A stretch of 64,000 nt of DNA from Mycobacterium sp. SMC-2 (GCF_025263485.1 NZ_CP079863.1:558001-622000), one strand, 5' to 3'; counted from the stretch's first letter, positions 35,980-44,644 are shown. Program-made: numbers and translations. The notes: generated from the sequence alone by a model not told the origin.

Positions 35980-36420
35980 ATGTCCGAACCACGTCCACCC
36001 CGCTACCTCAAGCCCATGAACAGGGTGATGATGGCGGTCCAACGGCTCGGGATCCCGACCGGGCCGGCCATGGTGCTGACGGTGCCCGGCCGCAAGTCGG
36101 GTCGGCCCCGCAGCACCCCGATGACGCCGTTCGAATTCCAGGGCGGCCTCTACGTGGTGGCCGGCTATCCCGGTGCCGACTGGGCGGCGAACGCCCGGGC
36201 GGCCGGCACCGGCACGCTCAGCCGGGGCCGGCGGTCACAGGAAGTCCGGATCGTCGAACTCTCCGCTGGTGAAGCGCGGCCGGTGCTGCGGGAATTCCCC
36301 GCCAAGGTCCCCGTCGGTGTGGCATTCGCGAAACGATCCGGGATGGTGCGTGATGGAACGGCTGACGAATTCGAAGCATTGGCGGGGCGGGTCGCCGTCT
36401 TCCGGTTCGAGCCGACGTAA
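35980..36420 (+). CDS. Ddn-type deazaflavin (F420)-dependent nitroreductase family protein
   Basis: The 146-residue protein belongs to the split-barrel DUF385 / Ddn family. It shows LTVPGRKSGRPRSTPM (about residues 33-48), VVAGYPGADWAANARA (about 58-73) and a C-terminal barrel. M. tuberculosis Ddn in this family reduces nitroimidazoles with F420. AAGGAGG lies 6 nt before ATG 35980. The 14-nt spacing to the NmrA-like gene indicates one operon. The native substrate is unknown. Confidence 0.85.
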   Translation: MSEPRPPRYLKPMNRVMMAVQRLGIPTGPAMVLTVPGRKSGRPRSTPMTPFEFQGGLYVVAGYPGADWAANARAAGTGTLSRGRRSQEVRIVELSAGEARPVLREFPAKVPVGVAFAKRSGMVRDGTADEFEALAGRVAVFRFEPT

Positions 36421-36515
36421 CGGCCGCCACCGGTTCCCTAGTCCCAAAGGGAAAGCGGTGCAACGATTTCCGTCGCCACCCGTCGCTGACCCGAAGTCGG
36501 CAGCCATGGAACGGG

Positions 36516-36806
36516 CTAGGCCGACTTCGCGGTCTCGCGCACCGGATAGCCGTTGCGCTCGGCCAGGGATCGCAACTGGCGCAACGCGAACGCGCGCGGG
36601 CGCCCGCCTTCGGGGATCACCACGCCGGCCCACAATCCTTCCGCGCCGGCCGACTCCACGGCGTCACGCGCGCACATCCAGCGGCGGGGGCAAGCCCGGC
36701 ACAATGCGATGGCCTCGGCGTCGGGGGCGGTGGTCCAACGGTCGGGATCCTGCGTGCAGGCGCCGAGCGGCATGTTGAAGGTGTTGAACAAGGGTGTTGC
36801 GGTCAT
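36516..36806 (-). CDS. whiB6: WhiB-family redox regulator WhiB6
   Basis: WhiB6 is an iron-sulfur regulator of ESX-1 genes. With ATG 36806 the protein has 96 residues; an in-frame ATG at 36854 would give 112, close to the annotated 116 of Rv3862c. Four cluster cysteines are present (ACTQDP, then CRACPRRWMC), followed by the turn GLWAGVVIPEGGR and a basic tail. AAGGAA lies about 10 nt before ATG 36806. It lies next to the ESX-1 cluster, as in H37Rv. Confidence 0.92.
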   Translation of the reverse strand: MTATPLFNTFNMPLGACTQDPDRWTTAPDAEAIALCRACPRRWMCARDAVESAGAEGLWAGVVIPEGGRPRAFALRQLRSLAERNGYPVRETAKSA

Positions 36807-36854
36807 TGCGGTCGTTCCTTCTGAAGCATTGCGTTCTGCTCGTATGCTCCGCAA

Positions 36855-37311
36855 CGGTATAGCACTAACCGCTGCAATGCAACAGTTTTATTTCGATAGC
36901 GCATCACTTAGGGCCCGGGTTGTGCCTCGGCGTCCAGCGCGGTGGACCAAGCCACAGCGGGGATCAACGCCTTGACCATTGCCTTCGCGGCTCGGTGACC
37001 TAGCTTTCCCTGATCTGGCAGACGGTTACGTAACCGTAGCGTTAGGTGGTATTGGGCTTCGGAGCGACGAAAGGAAGTAGGGGCTTGACGCACAAAACCG
37101 TAGCGCTCGATGAGCGGTCCGACCGTCCCGCGGGAAGGTGCGGGGCCGCCGGACGGCCGAATCGGGGCGTCGGTGCAGCGTTCCGACGGTGCGGGCCCGA
37201 AACAGTGTTTCAAAACGTAGCGGCGTGCGATGGAAATTTGACGGGTGCGACGGTTAGGATTACACGGGCGGAAGGCCCGCCTAGCTGCCCTCGACCGAGG
37301 AATCACCCCAT
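36855..37311. other. whiB6 / FHA-gene divergent region
   Basis: This 457-bp gap has no supported gene. The segment 36840-36900 is AT-richer and probably holds the whiB6 promoter. TAGGAT near 37255 is a possible -10 box for the FHA gene. No clear PhoP box was found by eye. Confidence 0.45.
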
Positions 37312-38400
37312 ATGCCCAGCACCGAGTCGAGTCCCGAGGTTGCTCTGCTGGTCGTGCGCAGCGGTGACACGTCGCATGAAATCGGGCCCGGCCGGGGTGC
37401 GGTCACCATCGGTCGAGACCCGCAGGACGACGTGCGGATCGACGAAATCTCGGGGGAGCACTTGCACGCCGAACCAGTAGATGGTTCGTGGCGAATCGTC
37501 GACAAAGGCCCTAACGGCATGTTCGTCGACGGGCGACGCACGAGTTCCGTGACGGTGACCGACAGAACGACGGTCCGTCTCGGCGATCCCAGCTCGGGCG
37601 AAGTGCTCACGTTCGAGATCATGACGTCCCGCAGCGCCGGTGGACAGCCCGACGGGCACAAAGCCGGCGAGCCGGATCGCGGCATGGCGCGCGCGGGCGC
37701 GGCCGCCGCCGCACGCCGTCGGGAACTCGGCATCAGCCAACGCAGCCTGGCGGCCGACGGGATCATCAACGCGGGCGCCCTCATCGCTTTCGAGAAAGGG
37801 CGCAGTTGGCCGCGGGAGCGGACGCAGGCCAAGCTGGAGCAGGTGCTGCAATGGCCCGCCGGGACCATCGCGCGGATCCGCCGGGGAGAGCCCGACGCCG
37901 CTGAAGCGGTCGCGGAAGCCGTCGCGCCCGAGACCCCCAGAGCGGCCACGGAAGGCCCGCACTCCGACGCCCCGACATCGCTGATCGCTCAGGCGATCGT
38001 CGCCGCCGTGGATGGCTGCGGTCTCGCCATCGCGGCGTTGCCGCCGGCCGACGATCCCGAGTTCACCGAGCGAGCGACACCGATCCTCGCCGATCTCCGC
38101 CAGCTCGAGGCCATCGCGGTTCGGGCCACCCGCATCAGCCGGATCACGCCCGAGCTGATCAAAGCCCTGGGCACCGTTCGCCGCCACTACGACGAGCTGA
38201 TGACGCGCGGCGCGACTGCGCCGGACGCCCCGCTGGCGCAACGCCTCTACGCGGCCCGACGCCGCGCGAACCTTTCCCCCGCGGAGACCGCCGAGGCGGC
38301 CGGGGTCACCGAAGAGATGATCGTCCGCGCGGAGGCCGACGAAGCGGTGCCCTCCGGTGTCGCCGATGCGCTCGAAACGCTGATCGGCCACATTCACTGA
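37312..38400 (+). CDS. FHA-domain protein with two helix-turn-helix segments (Rv3863-like)
   Basis: The 362-residue protein has an N-terminal FHA phosphothreonine-binding domain (GRDPQDD near residue 34, SGEHLHAE near 46, NGMFVDG near 64), an Xre-like helix-turn-helix at about 135-165 (RRRELGISQRSLAA), a helical middle, and a second Xre-like helix-turn-helix at about 305-345 (ARRRANLSPAETAEAAG). It sits in the Rv3863 position, directly before the espE array, so a phospho-dependent regulator or adaptor of ESX-1 is plausible. GAGGAA lies upstream of ATG 37312. Confidence 0.75.
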   Translation: MPSTESSPEVALLVVRSGDTSHEIGPGRGAVTIGRDPQDDVRIDEISGEHLHAEPVDGSWRIVDKGPNGMFVDGRRTSSVTVTDRTTVRLGDPSSGEVLTFEIMTSRSAGGQPDGHKAGEPDRGMARAGAAAAARRRELGISQRSLAADGIINAGALIAFEKGRSWPRERTQAKLEQVLQWPAGTIARIRRGEPDAAEAVAEAVAPETPRAATEGPHSDAPTSLIAQAIVAAVDGCGLAIAALPPADDPEFTERATPILADLRQLEAIAVRATRISRITPELIKALGTVRRHYDELMTRGATAPDAPLAQRLYAARRRANLSPAETAEAAGVTEEMIVRAEADEAVPSGVADALETLIGHIH

Positions 38401-38479
38401 GGCCAGGGCACTGCCGTCTGCTTAGGCAACGCTCACCGCGCTAGTCCGCCCGGCACGGTGTGGAAGCCCTTGCCTATTC

Positions 38480-38520
38480 GGAAAATTCGTGCACGGACCC
38501 CGGCTGGAGCGGGTTACGCT
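38480..38520 (+). promoter_or_regulatory. espE1 promoter with conserved upstream element
   Basis: GGAAAATTCGTGC (38480-38492) and the -10-like TACGCT (38515-38520) recur with near-identical spacing before espE3. The start codon follows about 65 nt later. Confidence 0.55.
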
Positions 38521-38585
38521 AAACGGGCGATTAATTCGCGAGGCGCGAGCTCATCGCGCGAAATGGCTTCAAACGGAGGACCCAC

Positions 38586-39959
38586 ATGTCTGTACTCACA
38601 CAAGCCGCGAGAATCATTGGCTCTTTGACCGGACTAGGTCAGCAAGCGGCCGGCTTTGGCGTGAGCGGCACTTCCGGAATGGGCGCGGAATACATCGCGG
38701 GCGTAGGGACCAGTGGGTTCGCGGACATCGGGTCCCTCGGGGTATCCGGGTTCCAAAAGTTTCTGGCTAATGGCACCAAGCACATGACTCAATCTCAACT
38801 ACAGCAAATGTACTTTCGCATGGGTGGCGAGAAAGGCATCAAGACCTTCAGCAAGAGCCTCAGCATCATCTCGTGGACTCTCGTCACGGTCGAGCTCCTG
38901 GAACTCACCATCGGTTTCGGTGTGCCCACCGAAGGCGATGGCCTCAAGACGGGGTCCCAACAATTCACTACGCTCGCCGAGCAGCTCAACTCGGCACTGC
39001 CCGACTACGGCTGGAAAGGCACGGGATCTGAAGCCTATGCCGAACTGGACACCGCGCTGAAGAATGCGGCGGACTCGATGGCGGACTTGGATTTGCAGCT
39101 CGCATCCCTGGTGAAAAATCAGGCCGAATGGGTCACCCACGCCAGGCTGGGCTTCGGGATTCTGAAGGACCTACTTCTGGCGGCGCTGATCATTGAAATA
39201 GCCATCACGCTTTTCGTACCGGCCCCGGCCGGTGTCACGGCCGCCAAAGCTTTCGCAATCGCCGTCGCCACGCTCGGCATCAGTGTGGCCGCAGCATTCC
39301 TTGGCACCCTGACCTACTTCTCGGTGGAAAACGGAAAAAAGGCGGAGTCTTTGGCCAATCGATACTCGGAGCTGGCCGCCGGCACCGTGCAAACGGGTTC
39401 GGACGCCAAGGCCGAGAAGGCCACGTCGGAAGGAACAACGGTTTCGAGCTTCGCGGCCATCTCCGACAGCATGTCCGGGATGTCGGCTCTGTCCGCCACG
39501 CCGCCCGTCGCCGCATCGACCGTCGCCGCCAACCGTTCGGAGGACCAACGGGCTCCGCTGGCCGCGCAGGCGAGCGCGAGTGAACCATCGGGGTACGGGG
39601 CGTCCCAGACATCGGATACGACGACTCCGGATGCGACGACACCGTCCACGCCCACGACGACCATGCCCACCGTGGCCCAGCTGTCCGCGATGTCGGGTCA
39701 AGCCGCGACGGTCTCCAGCCAACTGTCGCAGCCCGCGCAACTTGCCAACCAGGCGATGGGACAACTGCAGCAGATGATCCAGACGGCCCGGCAAGGCCAG
39801 GACGGCGCGGCGCCCGCCGGGGACGCCACAGCCGAGGAAGCCGCGCTCGCGGGTCACGAAGGCGCCGGCGCGGGCCTGGGCGCGGCGGGGGCCGAGCGTG
39901 CGCCCGTCGGGCTCGCCGCGGCCGGCACGGAACGGACACAAGCACCGAACCCGGCCTAG
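38586..39959 (+). CDS. espE: EspE-like ESX-1 protein 1
   Basis: The 457-residue protein has an EspA/EspE-type N-terminal helical region with W-x-G (GWKGTGSEAY, about residues 139-148), hydrophobic helices near residues 197-245, a Ser/Thr/Ala-rich low-complexity tail with TMPTVAQLS, and the C-terminal ERAP motif (AERAPVG) shared with EspE and EspA. It sits at the Rv3864 position. AACGGAGGA lies 7 nt before the ATG. It pairs with the EspF-like gene 67 bp downstream, as espA pairs with espC. It is probably secreted with EspF through ESX-1. Confidence 0.85.
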   Translation: MSVLTQAARIIGSLTGLGQQAAGFGVSGTSGMGAEYIAGVGTSGFADIGSLGVSGFQKFLANGTKHMTQSQLQQMYFRMGGEKGIKTFSKSLSIISWTLVTVELLELTIGFGVPTEGDGLKTGSQQFTTLAEQLNSALPDYGWKGTGSEAYAELDTALKNAADSMADLDLQLASLVKNQAEWVTHARLGFGILKDLLLAALIIEIAITLFVPAPAGVTAAKAFAIAVATLGISVAAAFLGTLTYFSVENGKKAESLANRYSELAAGTVQTGSDAKAEKATSEGTTVSSFAAISDSMSGMSALSATPPVAASTVAANRSEDQRAPLAAQASASEPSGYGASQTSDTTTPDATTPSTPTTTMPTVAQLSAMSGQAATVSSQLSQPAQLANQAMGQLQQMIQTARQGQDGAAPAGDATAEEAALAGHEGAGAGLGAAGAERAPVGLAAAGTERTQAPNPA

Positions 39960-40026
39960 CGCAACACCGAAACTGTTGCACCAGAACCAATAACAGACAC
40001 AAAGTAAGCATCAAGGAGCACGAATC

Positions 40027-40341
40027 ATGGCCGATGTAGCCGTCACCCCAGCTCACCTCGACAGGCTGGCAACTGCGCAAGACCAAGCGTCGACCCAGGC
40101 CGGGACCGCGGCCTCGGCGGCTTCGGGTCTCGAAACCGAGGTCTGGGTGAGCCACGGTGTGGTCAGCTGGTACTCGAACCTGGCCTTCACCAAGGCCGCG
40201 AATGCACGCAAGAGCACGGGCGACGCGATGAGCAAGTCCTCCACCGAACTCGCCGACAAGCTGCGCACCGCCAAGAAGGTTTACGCGAGCACGGACCAGC
40301 AAGCCGGCGAGGCCATCGACAAGCAGGTACTTGAGTCCTGA
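40027..40341 (+). CDS. espF: EspF/EspC-like ESX-1 substrate 1
   Basis: The 104-residue helical-hairpin protein resembles EspC/EspF: a turn with HG (WVSHGVVSWYSNLAF, about residues 40-54) and the C-terminal type VII secretion motif Y-x-x-x-D (KVYASTDQQ, about residues 87-95). Length equals Mtb EspF (103). AAGGAG lies 8 nt before the ATG. It probably forms a secreted partner pair with the preceding EspE-like protein. Confidence 0.87.
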   Translation: MADVAVTPAHLDRLATAQDQASTQAGTAASAASGLETEVWVSHGVVSWYSNLAFTKAANARKSTGDAMSKSSTELADKLRTAKKVYASTDQQAGEAIDKQVLES

Positions 40342-40424
40342 TCCCGTCCGAGCAAGCCGCCCGCACGGACTGAACGGGTAACTGCCGCAGCTGAATTGCG
40401 CGCGAGGACAGCACCACTCGGTGT

Positions 40425-40430
40425 TAAGCT
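40425..40430 (+). promoter_or_regulatory. espE2 -10-like box
   Basis: TAAGCT (TANNNT) lies 57 nt before the start at 40488, the same geometry as in front of espE1 and espE3. The upstream GGAAAATTCGTGC element is only weakly recognisable here (CTGAATTGCGCGC at 40391). Confidence 0.45.
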
Positions 40431-40487
40431 CAACTGCGCGATCAACCGCTCGGTGCGACAGCAGACCGGTGACCTAAGGACCCACAA

Positions 40488-41798
40488 TTGGCTGTAGCGA
40501 TACTCGCCGACGCAGCTCGGCTCCTCGTCAATCTGGGCAGCCTCGGCCAGAACTTCACCGGTGTCGGCAGCCCCGGTTTCAGCGGTGAATACCTTGCGGC
40601 GAGCGTGACCAGCATGAGTGCAGACGGGTTGGCCGGTGGGGCCGCACTCGCCAAGTTGGGTGGTCTCGATGGGCTGACGCGGATTCGCTTCGAGGGTGGA
40701 AGCGTCAAAGTCCCGTCGCCGCCGGGCAGCAAGCAATCGCTCAAAACAGCGGGCAGCCTCATCCTGTGGGCTCTCACCGTCGTCGAGCTCATGGAGCTGA
40801 CGACCGGGTTCGGCCCACCGGTCGAAGGCGATGACCTCAGAAACGGATCCCAGCAATTCAGCACGCTCGCCGCGCAGTTGAAGTCGGCCATTCCGGACAA
40901 CGATGGCTGGGAGGGCTCGGCGTCGGATGCCTATGCGGGCCTCGACACCGCCCTGCAAAACCTCGCGCAGACGATGGCCGAACTGGACCTCGAGCTGGCA
41001 GCTCTGGTGAAGGACCAGGCCGAATGGGTCACCCACATGCGCTTGGGCTTTGGAATATTGAAGGACTTGCTTTTCGCGTGCTACCTCGTCGAGCTGATCA
41101 TCCGGTTCGCGCCTCCCCCACTCGGGCCTGCCGTGTCGCAAGGGTTCGCAATCGCGGTGTCCGCACTTGGCATCGCCGCTGCCGTAGGCTTTCTCACCAC
41201 CTTGACCACCTACTCGGTGCTAAACGGCAAGAAGGCCGACGCCTTGGCCGGCGAGTATTCGGCGTTGGCGACGGGGACGGTTCAGACGGGTTCGCCGGCC
41301 AAGGCCAAGGTCACGACCGCTGCGGAGTCGACGGTTTCCAGTTTCGACGCCGTCTCCGGCAGCATGTCGGGGGTGTCGGCTTTCTCCGAGCTGCCCACCG
41401 TGGCTGCGTTGGCCAGGCTCACGCCGACCGAGGGCGCCTCGGCGCAGGACCTCGCGACGCTCAGCGCCTTCAGCGCCGACGCGGCCCCCACACCGGTAGC
41501 CGAGACGCCCGCAGTCACGCCGCCCACCATGGCCCAGGTCGCTCAAGCGTCGGCCCAAGCCGCGAAGGTCTCCGGACAGGCATCCCAGCACATGAACCTT
41601 GCCAACCAGACGGTGGGGCAAGCACAGCAACTCGCCCAGATGGGCCAGCAGGGCCAGCCTGCCGGCGAGGACGCACCCGCCGAGGACGCCGAGGCCGCCG
41701 GGCCGGCGGCAGGCGCGGAGGGGGCTGAGCGCGCACCCCTCGAGCACGCGACGCTTGACACCGGCGAGGGATCGGGTCGGCACACCCGGGTCCCCTGA
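40488..41798 (+). CDS. EspE-like ESX-1 protein 2 (tandem paralog)
   Basis: The 436-residue protein is a clear tandem copy of EspE1. Shared blocks include GSQQF-TLA-QL, the W-x-G region (GWEGSASDAYAGLDTALQN, about residues 139-157), QAEWVTHMRLGFGILKDLL and NGKKADALA, then a Ser/Ala/Pro tail with TPPTMAQVAQAS and AERAPLE. It starts at TTG 40488 with AAGGA about 9 nt upstream. No EspF gene follows directly; espE3 does, after 315 bp. Probably an ESX-1 substrate. Confidence 0.83.
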   Translation: MAVAILADAARLLVNLGSLGQNFTGVGSPGFSGEYLAASVTSMSADGLAGGAALAKLGGLDGLTRIRFEGGSVKVPSPPGSKQSLKTAGSLILWALTVVELMELTTGFGPPVEGDDLRNGSQQFSTLAAQLKSAIPDNDGWEGSASDAYAGLDTALQNLAQTMAELDLELAALVKDQAEWVTHMRLGFGILKDLLFACYLVELIIRFAPPPLGPAVSQGFAIAVSALGIAAAVGFLTTLTTYSVLNGKKADALAGEYSALATGTVQTGSPAKAKVTTAAESTVSSFDAVSGSMSGVSAFSELPTVAALARLTPTEGASAQDLATLSAFSADAAPTPVAETPAVTPPTMAQVAQASAQAAKVSGQASQHMNLANQTVGQAQQLAQMGQQGQPAGEDAPAEDAEAAGPAAGAEGAERAPLEHATLDTGEGSGRHTRVP

Positions 41799-42113
41799 CA
41801 GACAGCGCGCTGAAGTTCCAGCGCGACAACGCAATACGTCGATGGTTAACCCCTGATTCGACTCGGCCGGCGCGGCCTCGATTTCGGTCAGCCGGATGAA
41901 CCGGGGGTGACGCCACGGCCGCGTCTGAACCCAGTCGTTCTCCGGGCGTCAATCGACCCTAAAAGTTACTCCGCAGTTTACCGTCTGTTAGCCGAATCCT
42001 TTGTCCCCCGGGAAAATTCGTGCGGCGGCCCCCGGCCTGCGCGCGTTAGGCTCACCCTGTCGTCCTCAACATGAGTACAACACCAATCAGCGAGCGCGAA
42101 GGGATGCACCGCC
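41799..42113. other. espE2-espE3 intergenic region
   Basis: This 315-bp gap has no gene. It holds the conserved espE-type promoter element at 42011-42052. Confidence 0.6.
42011..42052 (+). promoter_or_regulatory. espE3 promoter with conserved upstream element
   Basis: GGAAAATTCGTGC (42011-42023), a C/G-rich spacer and the -10-like TAGGCT (42047-42052) match the espE1 promoter in sequence and spacing (36 versus 35 nt between element starts). The start codon lies 61 nt further on. Confidence 0.55.
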
Positions 42114-43379
42114 GTGAGTCGTCTTGCAGGTATTCACGATCTGGCTTACTGCTTCACGCGGCTGCAAGCCGGAGGGGGCGCCGCGTATTCGGGCGACTGG
42201 GTGGGTTTGGGCGCCAACTTGGGCGCCCTCGCCGGCAAAGCGATGTGGTACGGGAGGAACCAAATCAAGGTGCTCGCGGACGCATTGAAAACGTCCGGCA
42301 CGAAGGTGCTCCCAACGCCGACGGCGATTGTCGATGTGGCGATGGTCGCGATCTCGGCGGTGGACCTCCTCAATGGATTCTGGACCCCGGATAAGGGCGC
42401 CTCATTCACCAGCGGTGCGGACAAATACGAGACCGTCTACCTCTATCTCGGTGAAGCCGCCCCGGACTCGCGCGATTGGAGCGGTGACGCGGCGAAGGCG
42501 TACGCCGACGCGACCGCCGCACTGCAGGCTCTCGTGCAAACGATGCAGGATTTGGACAAGAAGATGCAGACGCTGATGGCGAACCAGGGTTCCGAGGTCG
42601 CCAAGGCGCACAACTGCATCGCGGTGACGCTGCTGGGGTTGGTCATCGCCCAGGGCATCGCCCTGGCCATGTACCTGATCCCGGTTGTCGGCCCTGAGAT
42701 ATCGGCGGCGTGGCAAATAGTCGCCGCCTTCGCGGCATGCGCAACTGTTTTGGCCTTCGAGATGTTCACGCTGTCCAACTCGATGTCCCTTTCTCACCAG
42801 ATCCACGCGACCGCCCTCGAGTACGGCGAGGTCGCCGAGAAGGCGATCCCCAACAGCTCGTTCGCCCGGATCGAGGTGAAAGGGGCGGACGAAACCAAGA
42901 CCGGCGACTTCGAGGCCATCTCCGCCAGCATGTCCGGCATGTCGGCCTTCGCCGGCGCGCCCACCGTGGCCTCGCTGGCCGGCATGGCCCCGGCGACCGG
43001 CGATTCGCGCGAGGAACGCGGCGTGCTGACCGCACTGCAGAGCGACGGCGCGACTCCCGTCGAGACCACCGCGGCTGAGACGACGCCGGCGTGGACGGCG
43101 CCAACCCTGAGCCAAGTCAGTCAAGCCTCCGGGCAGCTGGCCCAGCCGATGAGCTTCGCCAGTCAAATGATGGGGCAGGTGCAACAACTCGCTTCGACGG
43201 GTCAGCAGCGCCAAGCGGCGGCGCCGCCCGCAGGCGAGGCCGCCCCGGAGGAGGCCCTAACGAGCGACGGCGACGGCGCCGCGTCGGGCACGACGGGCGC
43301 GGAGCGCGCACCTATCGACGGCGCGGCGGTTGGCCGCGAAGCGGCGCGGGCGCCGAGCCGGCCGCAGCGGGTTCTTTAG
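42114..43379 (+). CDS. EspE-like ESX-1 protein 3 (diverged paralog)
   Basis: The 421-residue protein keeps the EspE plan: W-x-G region (DWSGDAAKAYADATAAL, about residues 122-138), LDKKMQTLM, two hydrophobic helices (about 165-225), a low-complexity tail with APTLSQVSQAS and a C-terminus AERAPIDGAAVG...VL that is closest to Mtb EspE. It is diverged from EspE1 and EspE2. It starts at GTG 42114 and is followed after 75 bp by the second EspF-like gene. Confidence 0.82.
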   Translation: MSRLAGIHDLAYCFTRLQAGGGAAYSGDWVGLGANLGALAGKAMWYGRNQIKVLADALKTSGTKVLPTPTAIVDVAMVAISAVDLLNGFWTPDKGASFTSGADKYETVYLYLGEAAPDSRDWSGDAAKAYADATAALQALVQTMQDLDKKMQTLMANQGSEVAKAHNCIAVTLLGLVIAQGIALAMYLIPVVGPEISAAWQIVAAFAACATVLAFEMFTLSNSMSLSHQIHATALEYGEVAEKAIPNSSFARIEVKGADETKTGDFEAISASMSGMSAFAGAPTVASLAGMAPATGDSREERGVLTALQSDGATPVETTAAETTPAWTAPTLSQVSQASGQLAQPMSFASQMMGQVQQLASTGQQRQAAAPPAGEAAPEEALTSDGDGAASGTTGAERAPIDGAAVGREAARAPSRPQRVL

Positions 43380-43454
43380 AACCTCGCCAGTGCGGCAAAA
43401 ACCGATACGAGTCAATGCAATAGCGAGTAAGAATATCCGTTGAGGAGATTTCCC

Positions 43455-43769
43455 ATGGCAACGTTAAACGTCGACGAAAAGTACCTTGAGCAATTGGCGA
43501 CAAAACAGGGGCAAGCGGCCACGAAGGCACAAGAAGCGGCGTCGGCTGCGAGCAATACCGAAACTGCGGTGTGGGTGACGCACGGCGTTATCAGCGGCGC
43601 GTCCAACAGCGCTTTTGTCACCGCCGAGAAGCAGCGCCGCGGGGCCGGTCAAAACATCAGGCAGTACGCGTCTGATCTCGCGGCGAAGTTGCGCGTCGCC
43701 AAGCAAACGTATGCGGGTGTCGACGAGGACTTGAGCGCTAACCTCAACAAGCAAATGCTCGATCACTGA
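43455..43769 (+). CDS. EspF/EspC-like ESX-1 substrate 2
   Basis: The 104-residue paralog of the EspF-like protein at 40027 has WVTHGVISGASNSAF (about residues 40-54) and the Y-x-x-x-D secretion motif (TYAGVDEDL, about 87-95). It starts at ATG 43455 with GAGGAG about 8 nt upstream. It is paired with EspE3, and espG1 begins 2 nt after its stop. Probably co-secreted with EspE3. Confidence 0.87.
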   Translation: MATLNVDEKYLEQLATKQGQAATKAQEAASAASNTETAVWVTHGVISGASNSAFVTAEKQRRGAGQNIRQYASDLAAKLRVAKQTYAGVDEDLSANLNKQMLDH

Positions 43770-43771
43770 TC

Positions 43772-44608
43772 ATGTCCGGTCCCCTCACTACCGGTCTTGC
43801 GGGCCTGGACGATGTCGTCGGGGTGGAGGTGACCGTCGACGGAATGTTGGTGATCGCCGACCGATTGCAGCTCGTCGACTTCCCGGCGGTGCTCGGAATT
43901 CGCCCGAACATCCCCCAAGAGGAGTTGCGGGACCTCGTCTGGAATCAGGTGCAGCGCGACCTCACCGCGCAGGGCGTGCTGGACCATCACGGGCAGCCCC
44001 ACCCGGCGGTGGCGACGATGGTCGACACGCTCAGCAGGCCGGACCGCAGCCTGGAGTGCCGGTGGTGGAGGCGCGATCTCGGTGGCACCATGGTGCGCTT
44101 TGCGGTGTGCCGCAAGGGCGAACGCCATGTCATCGCCGCCCGTGACGGCGACCTGGTGGTGCTGCAGTTCGTGGCCCCGCAGGTCGGACTGGCGGGCATG
44201 GTGACCACGGTGCTCGGCCCCGCCACACCCGCCAGCGTCGAACCGCTGACAGGTGTGGCGGCCGAATTGGCGGCATGCACCACCGCCGCCCAGCTTGTCC
44301 AGCACGGCGCCGCGCCCGCCTCGGCCCGCGTCTACGCGGAGATCATCAGCGATCCGAGCAGCTGGGTGGAGATCGTCGCCGGCCAACGCCATCCCGGGGG
44401 CACGTCCACGCAGACCGACGTCGCCGCCGGTGTCCTCGACTCGGTGCACGGCAGGTTGGTGTCGCTCCCCCGCCGCGTCGGCGGCGAGCTCTACGGCAGC
44501 TTCCTGTCCGGCACCCAGGAAAACCTGCAGCGCACGCTGGACGGCCTCCTGGAGTTCCTGCCGGCGGGCGCCTGGTTCGACCGCGTCGAAGCCGCCTATG
44601 GGGGCTGA
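43772..44608 (+). CDS. espG1: ESX-1 chaperone EspG1
   Basis: EspG1 is a cytosolic chaperone that binds PE/PPE heterodimers (in other systems via the PPE tip) and delivers them to the ESX machine. The 278 residues match Rv3866 (283). EspG-family features include the N-terminal central beta-sheet (DVVGVEVTVDGMLVIADRL) and the C-terminal LRTLD-type helix (about 250-270). It starts 2 nt after the upstream EspF-like gene. Its presumed client PE35 is truncated here. Confidence 0.93.
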   Translation: MSGPLTTGLAGLDDVVGVEVTVDGMLVIADRLQLVDFPAVLGIRPNIPQEELRDLVWNQVQRDLTAQGVLDHHGQPHPAVATMVDTLSRPDRSLECRWWRRDLGGTMVRFAVCRKGERHVIAARDGDLVVLQFVAPQVGLAGMVTTVLGPATPASVEPLTGVAAELAACTTAAQLVQHGAAPASARVYAEIISDPSSWVEIVAGQRHPGGTSTQTDVAAGVLDSVHGRLVSLPRRVGGELYGSFLSGTQENLQRTLDGLLEFLPAGAWFDRVEAAYGG

Positions 44609-44644
44609 CCCTAGCCCCATCGACGAGTTCAGAAAGAAGGAACC

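Noticed and set aside
38586..41798. YAELD and YAGLD in EspE1/EspE2 as type VII YxxxD signals
   Set aside because: They follow the W-x-G closely, at the position where EspA/EspE normally have YxxxN; the real signal is expected on the EspF partner.
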